A stretch of DNA of 64,000 nucleotides from JAGOMX01 sp041738135 (GCA_041738135.1 JBGSQK010000063.1:4829-68828); one strand, 5' to 3'. Shown: positions 44,936 through 54,797, counted from the first letter of the stretch. Notes: generated by a model not told the origin, from the letters alone. Numbers and translations are program-made.

Positions 44936-45323
44936 TTGCGTCAACACCAGAAGATGTGGGGCGTGAGCTCAAAACGCCTTCAGCGAATCAATAAATACAT
45001 GCTCAGTCCTAAAACAGTTCAGTTGATGACCATGAATCATCTGCAAGGTGATATGTATAGTTTATGTGTACCCGGTACACTCCCTATGATGCCGCGAGGG
45101 ATTGGTGTGGGGTATACATTCGCTGTCATGGTAGATCCTGTTAAAACAGGAGGCCTTGGAACAAAAAGGCTCGTTCAATTGGGGTGGAGCTGCTAGTACT
45201 TTGTACACGGTGGATTCCAAAGAAGAAATGATCGCTATTTATATGACTCAGGTTTTTCCGGATGTGACGGGACGGGAGTATGGCGTGTTTATGAATGCGG
45301 TGTATCAGTCACTGATTGATTAA
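44932..45323 (+). pseudogene. degenerate third copy of the serine hydrolase
   Basis: Three pieces in different frames match copies 1 and 2: the N-terminal STPEDVG, then GVSSKRLQRIN fused directly to LSPKTVQLMTMNHL, then WGGAASTLYTVDSKEE to the final YQSLID. The first shift is explained by one extra G in the GGGG near 44961, the second by one extra A in the A run near 45163. About 300 residues, including the S-x-x-K serine, are deleted between RIN and LSPKT. It cannot encode an active enzyme. Confidence 0.88.
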
Positions 45324-45333
45324 AGCCGGACGA

Positions 45334-46923
45334 TTACGAAACCATCGACAATTTGGGATTGCTCACTTTGCTGGTAACCGGTTCGTCGGTGTTTACATGT
45401 CGTTCTTCGTTTTCTATAGACTTGGCTTCCGCTTCCATAGTCATGCTTGTATATTCCCGATTCAGTTGAGTCACGGCCCAAACCCAAAGCACTAATGTTG
45501 CCATGACTGCGACAAATATGAGGGGGACTACGCTCATAAGGTCACTGGCTGCGGTTGCAATCAGGATGACGCTCATGAAATAACCACCGCTAGCTTTGCT
45601 GAACAAATGACCTGTCACATCAACGGCCGCTTTTCCTTTACTGCGCAATACAGGGTCGAGAGGGATATAGGACATTTCTTTGGATGGGTCGAAGAGTGAG
45701 TATTTGCAGCTTTTGCTCATGAACTGTTGGAAGGTGCTTATCCAGACGGCTACCAATAACGGTGTGGCGCCATAAAGGGCCATGAATGGCGTTAGGGCGT
45801 CCTTGTAGAAGATAAAGGTGAAGAACAGCACGGATGTAATTAATATGGCCATTGGAGTAATTATTGCCCCTCGGAACCAACCGAATTTGGCTACAACACC
45901 CTTGAAGAAGAACAGGATCGTAACCGTAATGATACCGGTTGCCATGTAGAAGTTGCCCATGAAGTTGGCGTAGTCAATGGCTTCTGGGTATTGGAGCTCT
46001 ACTTGGTTTTTCCACATCAATCCCATTAAATTCATGGAAAAGGCATAGCCGAAAACCAGGAGTGCAATCAGCCCAATGTATTTGGATTTGAACACATGCT
46101 TAAAGCTCTCCATCACGCCCATCTTTACTTTGGGAGCAGCGGCCTTGGATTCATGTTTTTCGGGCATGAAACTGGGATTGGTGACGATGTTTTTCTGCAT
46201 CCACCAGTACAGACCCATCATGGCAAATCCACAGATATTTACGACGATAACCGTTAGTTTTAAATACTGCGACCATGATGCCAGATTCGTAATACCATTT
46301 TCTTGCTCTGCGACGCTGAGTCCACAAAAGAAAGTGGCCAGGAAACCGGCAAAAATAAGGGCAAAATGCCCGAGGAAGGCAAACATGCCATAAAAGCGTT
46401 TAGCTTCTGTGGTGCTGGTAATTTCATTGGCAAACTGCCAGAAAAGCAGGCCCAAAGCAATGGCGCCCCAAGACTCAGCAAACAGGTAAAAAGATGCGTA
46501 AGACCAAGATCCATAGAGCGATATCAAGTGCTGAAAGTGCGGGTGTGCAAGCTTCATAGCTTCAATGGACGCAGGATCTGGGTGTAAAAATTCGCGATTT
46601 GGGTAGATGAAAATAGCAAAAAGGGAGAAGAATATAAGGAAAGAAGAAATAATGCCGTAGAACAAGGATTGTTGTGAATATCTGTTGAGTAACTTGGAAT
46701 AACCAGCCACAAATAAGATGGATAGGGGGAGAATGATCCAGCCTTTTAAGAAAGGGATAACTTCCGCGCCACAGCCGGTGATGACCAAAGAATCTTTTGC
46801 TGTTCGTAAGGTCGTGTAATTAAACAGGACGCAGAACATCATCATCCCCATGGGAAGAAACTTTGGCATTTCATGCCCGTGAATGGGCCATAAAAAGGCC
46901 CTTAGTTTGGAAAAGTTATTCAT
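45334..46923 (-). CDS. tlc: Tlc-family ATP/ADP (nucleotide) translocase
   Basis: A 529-residue, 12-segment inner-membrane carrier of the rickettsial/chlamydial/plastid nucleotide translocase family. The N-terminal region FNYTTLRTAKDSLVITGCGA and the following YGSWSYASFYLFAESWG stretch are hallmarks. Members swap host ATP for ADP or import other nucleotides; which type this is cannot be read from sequence alone. The family is almost restricted to intracellular bacteria and plastids, making it the strongest lifestyle marker here. Monocistronic; the 254-base region upstream (46924-47177) holds only a 19-codon frame on the + strand (47002-47061) with a fair ribosome-binding site. Confidence 0.95.
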   Translation of the reverse strand: MNNFSKLRAFLWPIHGHEMPKFLPMGMMMFCVLFNYTTLRTAKDSLVITGCGAEVIPFLKGWIILPLSILFVAGYSKLLNRYSQQSLFYGIISSFLIFFSLFAIFIYPNREFLHPDPASIEAMKLAHPHFQHLISLYGSWSYASFYLFAESWGAIALGLLFWQFANEITSTTEAKRFYGMFAFLGHFALIFAGFLATFFCGLSVAEQENGITNLASWSQYLKLTVIVVNICGFAMMGLYWWMQKNIVTNPSFMPEKHESKAAAPKVKMGVMESFKHVFKSKYIGLIALLVFGYAFSMNLMGLMWKNQVELQYPEAIDYANFMGNFYMATGIITVTILFFFKGVVAKFGWFRGAIITPMAILITSVLFFTFIFYKDALTPFMALYGATPLLVAVWISTFQQFMSKSCKYSLFDPSKEMSYIPLDPVLRSKGKAAVDVTGHLFSKASGGYFMSVILIATAASDLMSVVPLIFVAVMATLVLWVWAVTQLNREYTSMTMEAEAKSIENEERHVNTDEPVTSKVSNPKLSMVS

Positions 46924-47177
46924 ATTTCAGCCACACACCCTAGACTCTCATACTATGACATAAAACCTGGTATCACGACATACCCCGTTAAGGAAAAAGA
47001 GATGCATGATATCAAACACATATTTTGGCCGTCCATTACATCGTTGTATTCCCTAACTTAGTATTCCAACTACATCTTATGTAATGTCTTTATGCCAAAA
47101 AAGCAAGTTTTCATTTTAAAAGTTTTAAGCATAACTATAGGATATGAGTTTCATGCTTATTTGTTATAAAAATATTT

Positions 47178-49961
47178 TTATTCAGCTTTATCTGTAGGCT
47201 TTTGCTCGGGCATAGGTTGGTATGTCAAAACCATCCGTTGGCCATTGGCGCCGAGAAATTGTATCTGCCCCCCTAGTAATTGTTGGATGTATGCATCAGC
47301 TGCTTGTATCCTTGTGGTAAGCATAGTTGCATGGTTGCTCAGCGAGCGAATTGTCATGTCTTTACTTGCCAGCTCTTCCTTCAATTGCGTCAGTTGATGG
47401 GGTGCTTCGTCCGTTTTCTTTTGTGACTCAGTTGTATACTGTTGGCTAAGTTCCAATTGTCTAGCCTTTTCTAAATCTTCTTTATTTGCTCGGATCTCGT
47501 TTTCTAATTCTGCAATTTTCTTTTTGTAAAACACCTTAAGATCTGTCAGCATTTGACGTGAGGTTGCCAGTTGTTCCTCTATCACCTCTCGTTCAACTTG
47601 TTGAGTTTGTAATTCCTCGCAAGCCTTTGTCAGGTCTTGCTTTAGTTCCATCGTTGTGTTCTGGGTGCTCAGGCATTTTTCAACAAGCTTCTTATTTTCT
47701 TCCAAACTTTGCATATGCTCTTGTTTATGGCTTTCTGAGGTACTACGCAGATTGGAAAGTTTTTTTGTTAGCTTTTCTATTCTATTCTTTAGCTTGTCAG
47801 ACTCATTTTTTGCTTCCAGACGAGTTGATTCTATGTTTTTGCTGTGCTCATTAATTTGTTTTTCTTGTTGAGTTGTTAGAGCTTTTTCTTCTTTTAATTT
47901 ACCCGCAAACAATTGGTTGGCAGATTGAAGACTTGTAACTTTTTTTTCCAAATCATCTCTTTGTAATGTCAAGTCGCTCGTCATGTCATGTATGAGATCA
48001 CGCAACACTGTAACCGGGAGCATATGCTTTTTTGTCTCACATACAGCAGGAAAGTAATAAACCCTTTTTTCTAATCTTGGATCATAATAGGCTGGGAAAT
48101 TAGTCGATGTGGCTGTTTTGAAGCACTGACCAGCTATAATCAAATATTTATGATAGTTTTCTACGGACGAGTCATATCCAACTGGCTTTGCTATTAAGTC
48201 AAGTCTAGGTATCATTACCTCTAGTTGGTCTTGATCAAATAGATCGTCAGAAATTCTTTTGAGTGCTCCATGCTTGCCTTTGAAAAATAGATTCTGTAAC
48301 AAAAGTTCTTGGTAGCATAATGCGAAATCTTCAAACATGATGTTGTAATTATCCCGAGCCCATTTGTAACCTAGCTGTTGTGTCATTACCGTCGATGTTA
48401 GTTTAGGAATGTGTGGAAGCAGTGACTGAAGCATTTGCAATGCATAGGTATTGCATATCATGCGTTCTCGTAGTGCGAGAAGCAGAGCTTCGCCATTACC
48501 ATATTCTCCAAAGAGTTTTCTAAGATTCTCCGTTAGGTTTTCTCTCGTGGAAAAGAAGATCGTATTTTGAATAAGTGGCATGTATTCTGCCTGCGTTTCG
48601 GTGGATTCAGATGTATACTTGTGTGTGGCAGTTGTAGGAATTGTGTTACCACGTTTTTTCAGGACGATATTATAGTTTAAATGGCTTCCTAGTTCTAACG
48701 TGATGCCGGCCTCATTTAGGAGGGTTGTGGCAAGTTGCTTTTTAGCTTGAACGAAACGGTCGGTGAACCCCACAAGTTGACTTATGAGCGCTTCTGTATC
48801 TATTGGCTCATGAGAGTCTACGTCTGTTATGTTTGTGATGGCTTGAGCGATGGGTAAATTTTCCACCATATATGGAGTTGATGGCTGTTGCTCTTTTTGA
48901 GTAACAGGCGCCGCCTCTTTTATGGGCTCAGCAGTTGCGAGGGGGGCTGGTTCAGGAGTAGCAGCTTTTTTTTGCCGAGCAGCTAATTTACTTCTAAGCT
49001 TTTCTTTTGTTCTACTTGGTTGCCGTCCGGGTGTCATCGTTTTAATAACGTACGTAGTGGGTTGCGTGTTTGCAGCCTCCGAAGGGGTATTCCCTTTCAT
49101 TACTTTTTGGTCAAATCTGTGGCTCAGTGTCATTTTTCTGAACTCAGGATCGACAGCTTCTGCTAGTTTTATCATGTAAGTTGCCCGCTCTAACGCTATA
49201 CGGGTTTTTAATTTTTGATCCGCGTTTTCTTCATCAAGTGTTGTGAACTCTATTTTTTCATGATCATTAATAAGTTCAAAATGCAATGATTTAAGCTTTG
49301 ACGATTTTTTCCTAGGGACTGCTACATGTTCGAGCCAAGTTTTGAAATAATCATACTTAGTTACCTGAGATTTTAATAAAAAGAAACCTATGGCTTCGCA
49401 AGCCAGACTTGTTTCTTCTTTGGTAGCATCGATGGCCTCTAACATGGATTTTGTAGACAGTAATTTATAGTCACGGATTTCTACAGATTTATTGAGCATC
49501 TGGTTCAGATAGGTTTCAAGTAGTGTACTCGTTATAAGGTTTTGGAAAGAGGTGGCAAGATCATATCTGGTTAAGTCAAAGTCTTTAATGAGTTTTTCTA
49601 TGCTAGCGCGTGTTTCTTCCCTATTGCTAGCATAGTTTAATGTGACTAGGTCAGGGCTGTTTTCAAAGCTAACGCGAACCTTTAAACAAGAAGCTTTCCA
49701 TGCCTCAGGGGTTTGTTCGATTCCTTTTTTTCGAAGACATTGCATAACAAAGTTGCTTTTTTCCTCTCCCAGGCAATCCAGAAGATTAAAAAAGGTAACG
49801 TGAACTTGCTCATCCGTTAAATGTTCAAAGTTCTTATAGAATTCTTGATGACGGGGTATCAATGGTGTTGCAGTTTTATTATTTTCTTCATAAGAAACCG
49901 AGCTTAGGGCCACGTTTACAAATGCTAAGTTAATGAAAATTGACAGGAATGTTTTCTTCAT
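47178..49961 (-). CDS. large exported coiled-coil protein
   Basis: A 927-residue protein with a signal peptide (FLSIFINLAFVNVALSS). Residues about 30-660 are mostly helical with a Lys/Ala/Pro-rich linker (about 315-365, KLAARQKKAATPEPAPLATA); residues about 680-880 form a long, nearly continuous coiled coil of Glu, Lys, Gln and Leu. The tail ends in a short Gln/Pro region. AAGGA lies 9 bases upstream. It is single and bordered by the two-component promoter region. No known family; it could be a structural surface or secreted scaffold. Confidence 0.85.
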   Translation of the reverse strand: MKKTFLSIFINLAFVNVALSSVSYEENNKTATPLIPRHQEFYKNFEHLTDEQVHVTFFNLLDCLGEEKSNFVMQCLRKKGIEQTPEAWKASCLKVRVSFENSPDLVTLNYASNREETRASIEKLIKDFDLTRYDLATSFQNLITSTLLETYLNQMLNKSVEIRDYKLLSTKSMLEAIDATKEETSLACEAIGFFLLKSQVTKYDYFKTWLEHVAVPRKKSSKLKSLHFELINDHEKIEFTTLDEENADQKLKTRIALERATYMIKLAEAVDPEFRKMTLSHRFDQKVMKGNTPSEAANTQPTTYVIKTMTPGRQPSRTKEKLRSKLAARQKKAATPEPAPLATAEPIKEAAPVTQKEQQPSTPYMVENLPIAQAITNITDVDSHEPIDTEALISQLVGFTDRFVQAKKQLATTLLNEAGITLELGSHLNYNIVLKKRGNTIPTTATHKYTSESTETQAEYMPLIQNTIFFSTRENLTENLRKLFGEYGNGEALLLALRERMICNTYALQMLQSLLPHIPKLTSTVMTQQLGYKWARDNYNIMFEDFALCYQELLLQNLFFKGKHGALKRISDDLFDQDQLEVMIPRLDLIAKPVGYDSSVENYHKYLIIAGQCFKTATSTNFPAYYDPRLEKRVYYFPAVCETKKHMLPVTVLRDLIHDMTSDLTLQRDDLEKKVTSLQSANQLFAGKLKEEKALTTQQEKQINEHSKNIESTRLEAKNESDKLKNRIEKLTKKLSNLRSTSESHKQEHMQSLEENKKLVEKCLSTQNTTMELKQDLTKACEELQTQQVEREVIEEQLATSRQMLTDLKVFYKKKIAELENEIRANKEDLEKARQLELSQQYTTESQKKTDEAPHQLTQLKEELASKDMTIRSLSNHATMLTTRIQAADAYIQQLLGGQIQFLGANGQRMVLTYQPMPEQKPTDKAE

Positions 49962-50093
49962 ACCATTATCCTTATAAATTCAATATGGACGGCAGTATGA
50001 TATAAACGCCTTATTATGTGAAGTTTTTTTTTGTTTGAACTAGATTCTTAGGCTATTCCTAGCAAACAGTTCATTCTAGCTTTTTTTTCACTT

Positions 50094-50121
50094 TTGTCAT
50101 ATGATGCATGCAGAATATAGA
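50094..50121 (+). promoter_or_regulatory. predicted promoter of the two-component operon
   Basis: TTGTCA (50094-50099), 16-base spacer, TATAGA (50116-50121), 36 bases before the response-regulator ATG. Confidence 0.45.
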
Positions 50122-50156
50122 TGTTATATTTAACAGTTAACCATAAGGTATATTGT

Positions 50157-50855
50157 ATGTCTCAAGATCGAGCCCATTTATTGGTGGTGGATGACGATAG
50201 TCGTCTGCGGGAATTATTGCGCAAATATCTTTCCGATAATGAATTTATAGTGACTTTGGCTAAGGATGCTGAGGAGGCTCGACTTCGGCTCGGTGAGAGT
50301 GCTTTTGATTTAGTGGTATTGGACGTGATGATGCCTGGGGAATCCGGGTTTGAGTTGACGCGGTCTATTCGCGATGATCCATACCATCCGGCACATCATA
50401 TGCCCATCTTGCTTCTCACAGCCATGGCTGAATCTGATAATCGTATAGAGGGGCTGGAGTCGGGAGCAGATGATTATTTAGCCAAACCATTTGAGCCCAA
50501 AGAACTGGTGCTGCGAATTCAGAAGATAATAAAGCGTGCTCAGCAACCCTTAAAAGCCTCTAAGATTGTCAATCTGGGTGAGTATACTTTTGATGTGGAG
50601 CGGGCGGAACTGATGCATAAATCGCAGACCGTCGGCATTACCACCGCAGAGGCAAATCTGTTGAAGATTCTGGCCTTGAGTCCGGGACGCACATATTCTC
50701 GTGACGATCTTGCTGCCCGTACCGGCGTAACTTTGAGTCCGCGAACAATCGATGTGCAAGTGACTAGATTGCGTCGACGTATTGAACCAGATCCCCGTTT
50801 ACCCACATTTATTAAAACAGTTCGTCATAAAGGGTATGTGCTGTGGCCTGGATGA
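50157..50855 (+). CDS. OmpR-family response regulator
   Basis: A 232-residue regulator. Receiver domain (about 7-120): acidic pair D12/D13, phospho-acceptor D56 in LDVMMPG, conserved Lys in LAKPFEP. A winged helix DNA-binding domain follows (about 135-230) with RTIDVQVTRLRRRIEPD and VRHKGYVLWPG. The ATG at 50157 has AAGG 9 bases upstream; a longer in-frame start at 50121 adds a region unlike the family. Its stop overlaps the kinase start, so both are made from one mRNA. It is of the general type seen in alphaproteobacterial envelope or redox regulators. Confidence 0.95.
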   Translation: MSQDRAHLLVVDDDSRLRELLRKYLSDNEFIVTLAKDAEEARLRLGESAFDLVVLDVMMPGESGFELTRSIRDDPYHPAHHMPILLLTAMAESDNRIEGLESGADDYLAKPFEPKELVLRIQKIIKRAQQPLKASKIVNLGEYTFDVERAELMHKSQTVGITTAEANLLKILALSPGRTYSRDDLAARTGVTLSPRTIDVQVTRLRRRIEPDPRLPTFIKTVRHKGYVLWPG

Positions 50856-52162
50856 GTCTGTTGCGTCCCTTTAAATTAATCAAGCCGTTCATGCCAAAGA
50901 GCTTGTACGCGCGGACACTGGTCATTTTGGTAGTGCCGCTCCTTGTGGTGATGGCGGGGACGATTTATATCTTTATTGACCATCACCTGGACACCATGAC
51001 TCACCGTCTAGCAGATGATATTGCTGGCGAGATATCCAGTGTGACGGAAGTATATCAATCCAAGACCATGAATCGTGAGCAAATAGTAAAGTTTGCCGAA
51101 GAGTATTATCGCATCAAGCTGACATTTGAGGATGTTTACGCGGCCACCTCTGCGGAAAAAACGCCTATGCGAGCTATTGGTGCATGGTTTTTAGAGGATT
51201 CACTAAGCTCTTACTTGAAGCAACCATATTACGTTAAATTGGATAAAAGCACCATTTATGTGGACGTGATTTTAGAAGGCGAGGTACTACACTTTGAGAC
51301 CTCTCGTAAACGCTTGTTGAGTAAAACCACTTCGGTCTATCTGTTGTGGGTAATTGCTTTGCCTTTGATCATGTTTCTAATTGCGGCAATATTTATGAAA
51401 AATCAGGTAAGGCCGTTACGCCGGTTGGCCTTGGCTGCAGATAAGTTTGGTAAAGGCTTGTCAGGTCCTGCCATAAAACCCGAAGGCGCAACGGAAGTGC
51501 GACAAGCGTCTGTTGCATTTAACCGTATGCAGGAACGCATCCATCGTCAGATTACGCAGCGAACGGAGATGTTGGCAGGTGTTTCCCATGACTTGCGTAC
51601 ACCATTGACTCGTATGGAACTGCAGTTGGCTATGCTGGAGGCAAGTCCTGAGGTTAAAGGATTGCAAGGGGACGTAAAGGAAATGCGCAGCATGATCGAT
51701 TCATATCTGGCATTTGCGAGGGGCGATGAGCCTGAAAAAGCTGTGATGACCAATGTGTATGACTTGCTGGAATCTGTGGCCGGACAATATAACGGAAAGA
51801 TTTCCCTGCCCAAGAGGCGCAGCTATAGAAGGCCCGTTAAAACCCAATGCATGAAAAGGTGTTTTCAGAATCTGTTGGATAACGCTAACAAATATGCGGA
51901 TAAGATCGAAGTGTCCATGAGACCCATCAATGATGGGTTCGAAATCATCATTGAAGACAACGGCCCTGGCATACCCACCGATAAACGCCAAGATGTTTTT
52001 AAACCCTTTTTCAGACTGGATGCATCAAGAAATCTAGATAACGGCGGCGTCGGTCTGGGCTTGTGCATCGCCCAGGATGCCATCCACCAACACGGAGGCA
52101 CCATCGATTTGGAGGAGTCATCCATGGGGGGATTAAAGGTCGTGTTGCAAATACCTAGTTGA
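50852..52162 (+). CDS. membrane sensor histidine kinase
   Basis: About 436 residues. Two transmembrane segments (about 25-45 and 160-180) enclose a periplasmic sensing region of about 115 residues; a HAMP linker, a DHp domain with phospho-His in GVSHDLRTPLTR and a catalytic domain with NLLDNANKYA (N box), EDNGPGIP (G1) and GGVGLGLCIAQD (G2) follow. The start at 50852 overlaps the regulator stop as ATGA; an in-frame GTG at 50843 has a better-placed AAGGG and is an equal alternative. Partner of the upstream regulator; signal unknown. Confidence 0.94.
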   Translation: MSLLRPFKLIKPFMPKSLYARTLVILVVPLLVVMAGTIYIFIDHHLDTMTHRLADDIAGEISSVTEVYQSKTMNREQIVKFAEEYYRIKLTFEDVYAATSAEKTPMRAIGAWFLEDSLSSYLKQPYYVKLDKSTIYVDVILEGEVLHFETSRKRLLSKTTSVYLLWVIALPLIMFLIAAIFMKNQVRPLRRLALAADKFGKGLSGPAIKPEGATEVRQASVAFNRMQERIHRQITQRTEMLAGVSHDLRTPLTRMELQLAMLEASPEVKGLQGDVKEMRSMIDSYLAFARGDEPEKAVMTNVYDLLESVAGQYNGKISLPKRRSYRRPVKTQCMKRCFQNLLDNANKYADKIEVSMRPINDGFEIIIEDNGPGIPTDKRQDVFKPFFRLDASRNLDNGGVGLGLCIAQDAIHQHGGTIDLEESSMGGLKVVLQIPS

Positions 52163-52188
52163 TTGGGTGGGTGTACTCTTAAATCCCC

Positions 52189-52217
52189 TTGAGATTTCCT
52201 GCGCAAATCATTATGAT
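52189..52217 (+). promoter_or_regulatory. predicted glyA promoter
   Basis: TTGAGA, 17-base spacer, TATGAT (52212-52217), 34 bases before the ATG. Confidence 0.6.
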
Positions 52218-52251
52218 CAGGCTATTCTTTTTAAAGCAAAGGTAGCGCCCC

Positions 52252-53526
52252 ATGAACAATCTTGCCCTCTATTCTTATCTTGAACGTTTTGATCCTGAGA
52301 TTGGTGGGGCTATTCAAAATGAGCTTCATCGTCAGCAAAATCAGATCGAGATGATTGCGTCTGAGAATTTTACGTCTATACCGGTTATGTTGGCTGCAGG
52401 TTCAGTGATGACCAACAAGTATGCGGAAGGCTATCCTGGGCGTAGGTATTATGGCGGCTGTGAGTTTGTGGACGTGGCTGAAAACCTGGCTATTGAGCGG
52501 GCTTGTAAATTATTTGGCTGTAAGTTTGCCAATGTGCAGCCCCATGCGGGGGCGCCGGCGAACTTGGCGGTGTTTATGGCTTTGCTTCAACCGGGGGATA
52601 CGTTTTTGGGAATGTCCCTGGATGCGGGTGGGCATTTGACTCATGGTAGTAAAGTGAACTATTCAGGGAAGTGGTTTAATGTGACCAGCTATGGTGTCAA
52701 CCACGAAACAGGCCTTATTGATATGGATGAGGTGCTGGCTCAGGCGCGCGAACATAAGCCGAAGCTTATTATTGCAGGTGCATCGGCTTATCCTCGGGTG
52801 ATAGATTTCAAACGTTTCCGCGAGATCGCCGATGAGGTGGGGGCTTATTTGATGGTGGACATGGCCCATTTTTCTGGCTTGGTGGCTGGTGGTGTTTTTC
52901 CATCACCACTGCCACATGCCCATGTGGTAACCACCACAACCCACAAAACTTTACGTGGACCGCGTGGGGGAATGATCCTATGGAACGATGAGGATTTGAC
53001 CAAGCGACTGAACAGCGCCGTATTTCCAGGCAATCAAGGCGGACCTTTGATGCATATTATTGCAGCCAAAGCTATAGCATTTGCGGAAGCTTTGAAACCT
53101 GAGTTTAAAGACTATGCAGCCCAAGTGATCCGCAATGCGCAAGCCATGGCAAACCATCTGATGAGCAAGGGCGTGAAGCTCACCTCTGATGGTACTGATT
53201 GCCACCTGATTCTAGTAGATCTATCCAACTTTGGCGTGACCGGCGATGATATCCAAAAGGCACTAGAGCGAGCAGGGATTACATGCAATAAAAACTCAAT
53301 TCCCAAAGACATGCAACCACCCACAAAGACTTCAGGCGTGCGCATCGGCTCACCCGCAGCCACCACACGCGGTATGAAAGAAGCGGAATTTGTGCAGATT
53401 GCCGATTGGATCTATCAAATCATCGAATCCCAAAGCAAAGGCGGTTCGGCTGAGCTAGAGGCGAGCATTCTGGAGAAAGTGCATGAGCTGTGTAAGAAGT
53501 TCCCATTGTATCCAGAATTGTCGTAA
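52252..53526 (+). CDS. glyA: serine hydroxymethyltransferase
   Basis: PLP enzyme that interconverts serine and glycine and charges tetrahydrofolate with one-carbon units. The PLP lysine lies in VTTTTHKTLRGPRGG (about 220-235); MIASENFTS, HGSKVNYSGKWFN and YPGRRYYGG are standard. The 424 residues match the family. AAAGG lies about 8 bases upstream and a good promoter precedes it. The gene is separate from the upstream kinase gene (89-base gap). Confidence 0.98.
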   Translation: MNNLALYSYLERFDPEIGGAIQNELHRQQNQIEMIASENFTSIPVMLAAGSVMTNKYAEGYPGRRYYGGCEFVDVAENLAIERACKLFGCKFANVQPHAGAPANLAVFMALLQPGDTFLGMSLDAGGHLTHGSKVNYSGKWFNVTSYGVNHETGLIDMDEVLAQAREHKPKLIIAGASAYPRVIDFKRFREIADEVGAYLMVDMAHFSGLVAGGVFPSPLPHAHVVTTTTHKTLRGPRGGMILWNDEDLTKRLNSAVFPGNQGGPLMHIIAAKAIAFAEALKPEFKDYAAQVIRNAQAMANHLMSKGVKLTSDGTDCHLILVDLSNFGVTGDDIQKALERAGITCNKNSIPKDMQPPTKTSGVRIGSPAATTRGMKEAEFVQIADWIYQIIESQSKGGSAELEASILEKVHELCKKFPLYPELS

Positions 53527-53559
53527 GGATTTAGTTAATTGGTACGAGTCGTCAAATGC

Positions 53560-53596
53560 CCCGTGCTTCCCCGGCATTGAGCCGGGGAAGCACGGG
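53560..53596. repeat. short perfect palindrome, type A core
   Basis: CCCGTGCTTCCCCGGC (53560-53575) pairs fully with 53581-53596 around ATTGA. It matches the inner arm of type A elements. Placed after glyA, it can also serve as its terminator, although no T run follows. Confidence 0.7.
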
Positions 53597-53659
53597 AGGG
53601 CGACAGATTCAATGAATATACGTAAAGGTACCTTCGTAATTTTTATAAAGGAAACAAGA

Positions 53660-54088
53660 ATGAATAAAATCATAGCCATAGCAGTCCTCGTTGGATTTGG
53701 TGCACTCAGCGAAGTACAGGCTTCATATGAGTTTGAAAGGCTAGATCTAAATATGGAAGCTCAGTCTACCATAGGCAGAACCTATGTCTTAACGCATGCA
53801 GGACTCTTGCGTAATAATCTCATGGACTTTGGCAGAAAAGTTAGCCACTGGGGAGATCCAGACTTTAATGACTTTATTGATCGAACTGGTTTGCCTAACA
53901 AACTTGGTGGCCAAAAGAAAACAGGCGGTCAGATTGCTATGGCAATCTATCAAGCCGAGCAAGAGTATAGAGAATACTTGGCAAAATCACATCTATCCTT
54001 AGTGAATATGTTCCTTGATCGTCAGTTTTTCGGAAAGATTAGGTCAGGAATGGTCCTTTCGGCACTCGAGAACTCATCAATGCAATAA
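53660..54088 (+). CDS. small exported protein of unknown function
   Basis: A 142-residue protein with a signal peptide (MNKIIAIAVLVGFGALSEVQAS). The mature part is helical (YVLTHAGLLRNNLMDFGRKV) with a central WGDPDFNDFIDRTG segment and no cysteines. The ATG 53660 follows AAAGGAAA at 6 bases; an open frame extends further upstream through the palindrome and glyA but is not credible. No family recognised. Confidence 0.8.
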   Translation: MNKIIAIAVLVGFGALSEVQASYEFERLDLNMEAQSTIGRTYVLTHAGLLRNNLMDFGRKVSHWGDPDFNDFIDRTGLPNKLGGQKKTGGQIAMAIYQAEQEYREYLAKSHLSLVNMFLDRQFFGKIRSGMVLSALENSSMQ

Positions 54089-54231
54089 GTGGTTTTTGCT
54101 GGGTGCATCTTATGTAATTTTTGGTCAGAATTCCAGCAATCATTAATCCTGGTCTTTTGCGCTTAATGAAAAATTAATATATTCTTGTTACGCTGCATAT
54201 AGGTAATAGTCCTAAATGTGAGAGAGTTCAT

Positions 54232-54702
54232 ATGAGAAAAGCTTGGATTTTTGCAGCCTTAGTGCTTGCATTTAATTGCTCAGTTTTGCATGCGGCATCA
54301 GATCAGGTTGTTGTTGGTGCTGTACTGAACGAGTGTTACAAAAAGGTAAAGCAAAATCTGGATTATGGGCCTCCCAAAGAAAAAGAAAAAAAAGAAGAAG
54401 GCTATGACAGGCTGAAGCAAGCGGCTGAAAGTTGCAAATGGGATATGGAGAAAGGTAAGGCGAAACCGCTGCCGCTGATAAATTGGAAAAATTCTCCAAA
54501 TGTTTATGAGCCTGCGCCTTGCGTAAGACAAATGCAGAGAGTTATGTGCTCGAACATCCCTAACAATATGTATTATGACTGTTGTGATGAAGTTAATTAT
54601 AATGGTCAATTGACTCAAGTGGCCGAGAAGACCGCTCAAAGTACAAGCGCTGCGCCAGTCAAAAAAGTTCCAGGTATTGTTATAAATCTAAGACGTAAGT
54701 GA
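54232..54702 (+). CDS. small exported Cys-rich protein
   Basis: A 156-residue protein with a signal peptide (AWIFAALVLAFNCSVLHAAS). The mature part has cysteines spread as C(NEC), C(ESCKW), C(APCV), C(VMCSN) and CC(YDCCDE), likely disulfide-bonded in the periplasm, plus a Lys/Glu-rich stretch (KEKEKKEEG). GAGAG is upstream of the ATG. A strong two-way terminator follows. No family recognised. Confidence 0.8.
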   Translation: MRKAWIFAALVLAFNCSVLHAASDQVVVGAVLNECYKKVKQNLDYGPPKEKEKKEEGYDRLKQAAESCKWDMEKGKAKPLPLINWKNSPNVYEPAPCVRQMQRVMCSNIPNNMYYDCCDEVNYNGQLTQVAEKTAQSTSAAPVKKVPGIVINLRRK

Positions 54703-54759
54703 GCTTTTTTGTTTGCAAATTGTAGGACAACGTTCTGCCGAGAGGACGTAAGTATGTCA

Positions 54760-54794
54760 AGCTGGCGGGAGAATTTATAAATCTCCCGCCAGCT
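54760..54794. terminator. bidirectional terminator between converging genes
   Basis: AGCTGGCGGGAGA (54760-54772) pairs with TCTCCCGCCAGCT (54782-54794); T-rich sequence follows on the + side. Confidence 0.8.
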
Positions 54795-54797
54795 GGC

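Noticed and set aside
47002..47061. 19-codon frame with a fair ribosome-binding site between tlc and the coiled-coil gene
   Set aside because: Too short, no conserved context and no terminator; recorded only as part of the intergenic description.
53483..53659. Open frame running from glyA through the palindrome into the small exported gene
   Set aside because: The signal peptide and ribosome-binding site place the true start at 53660.
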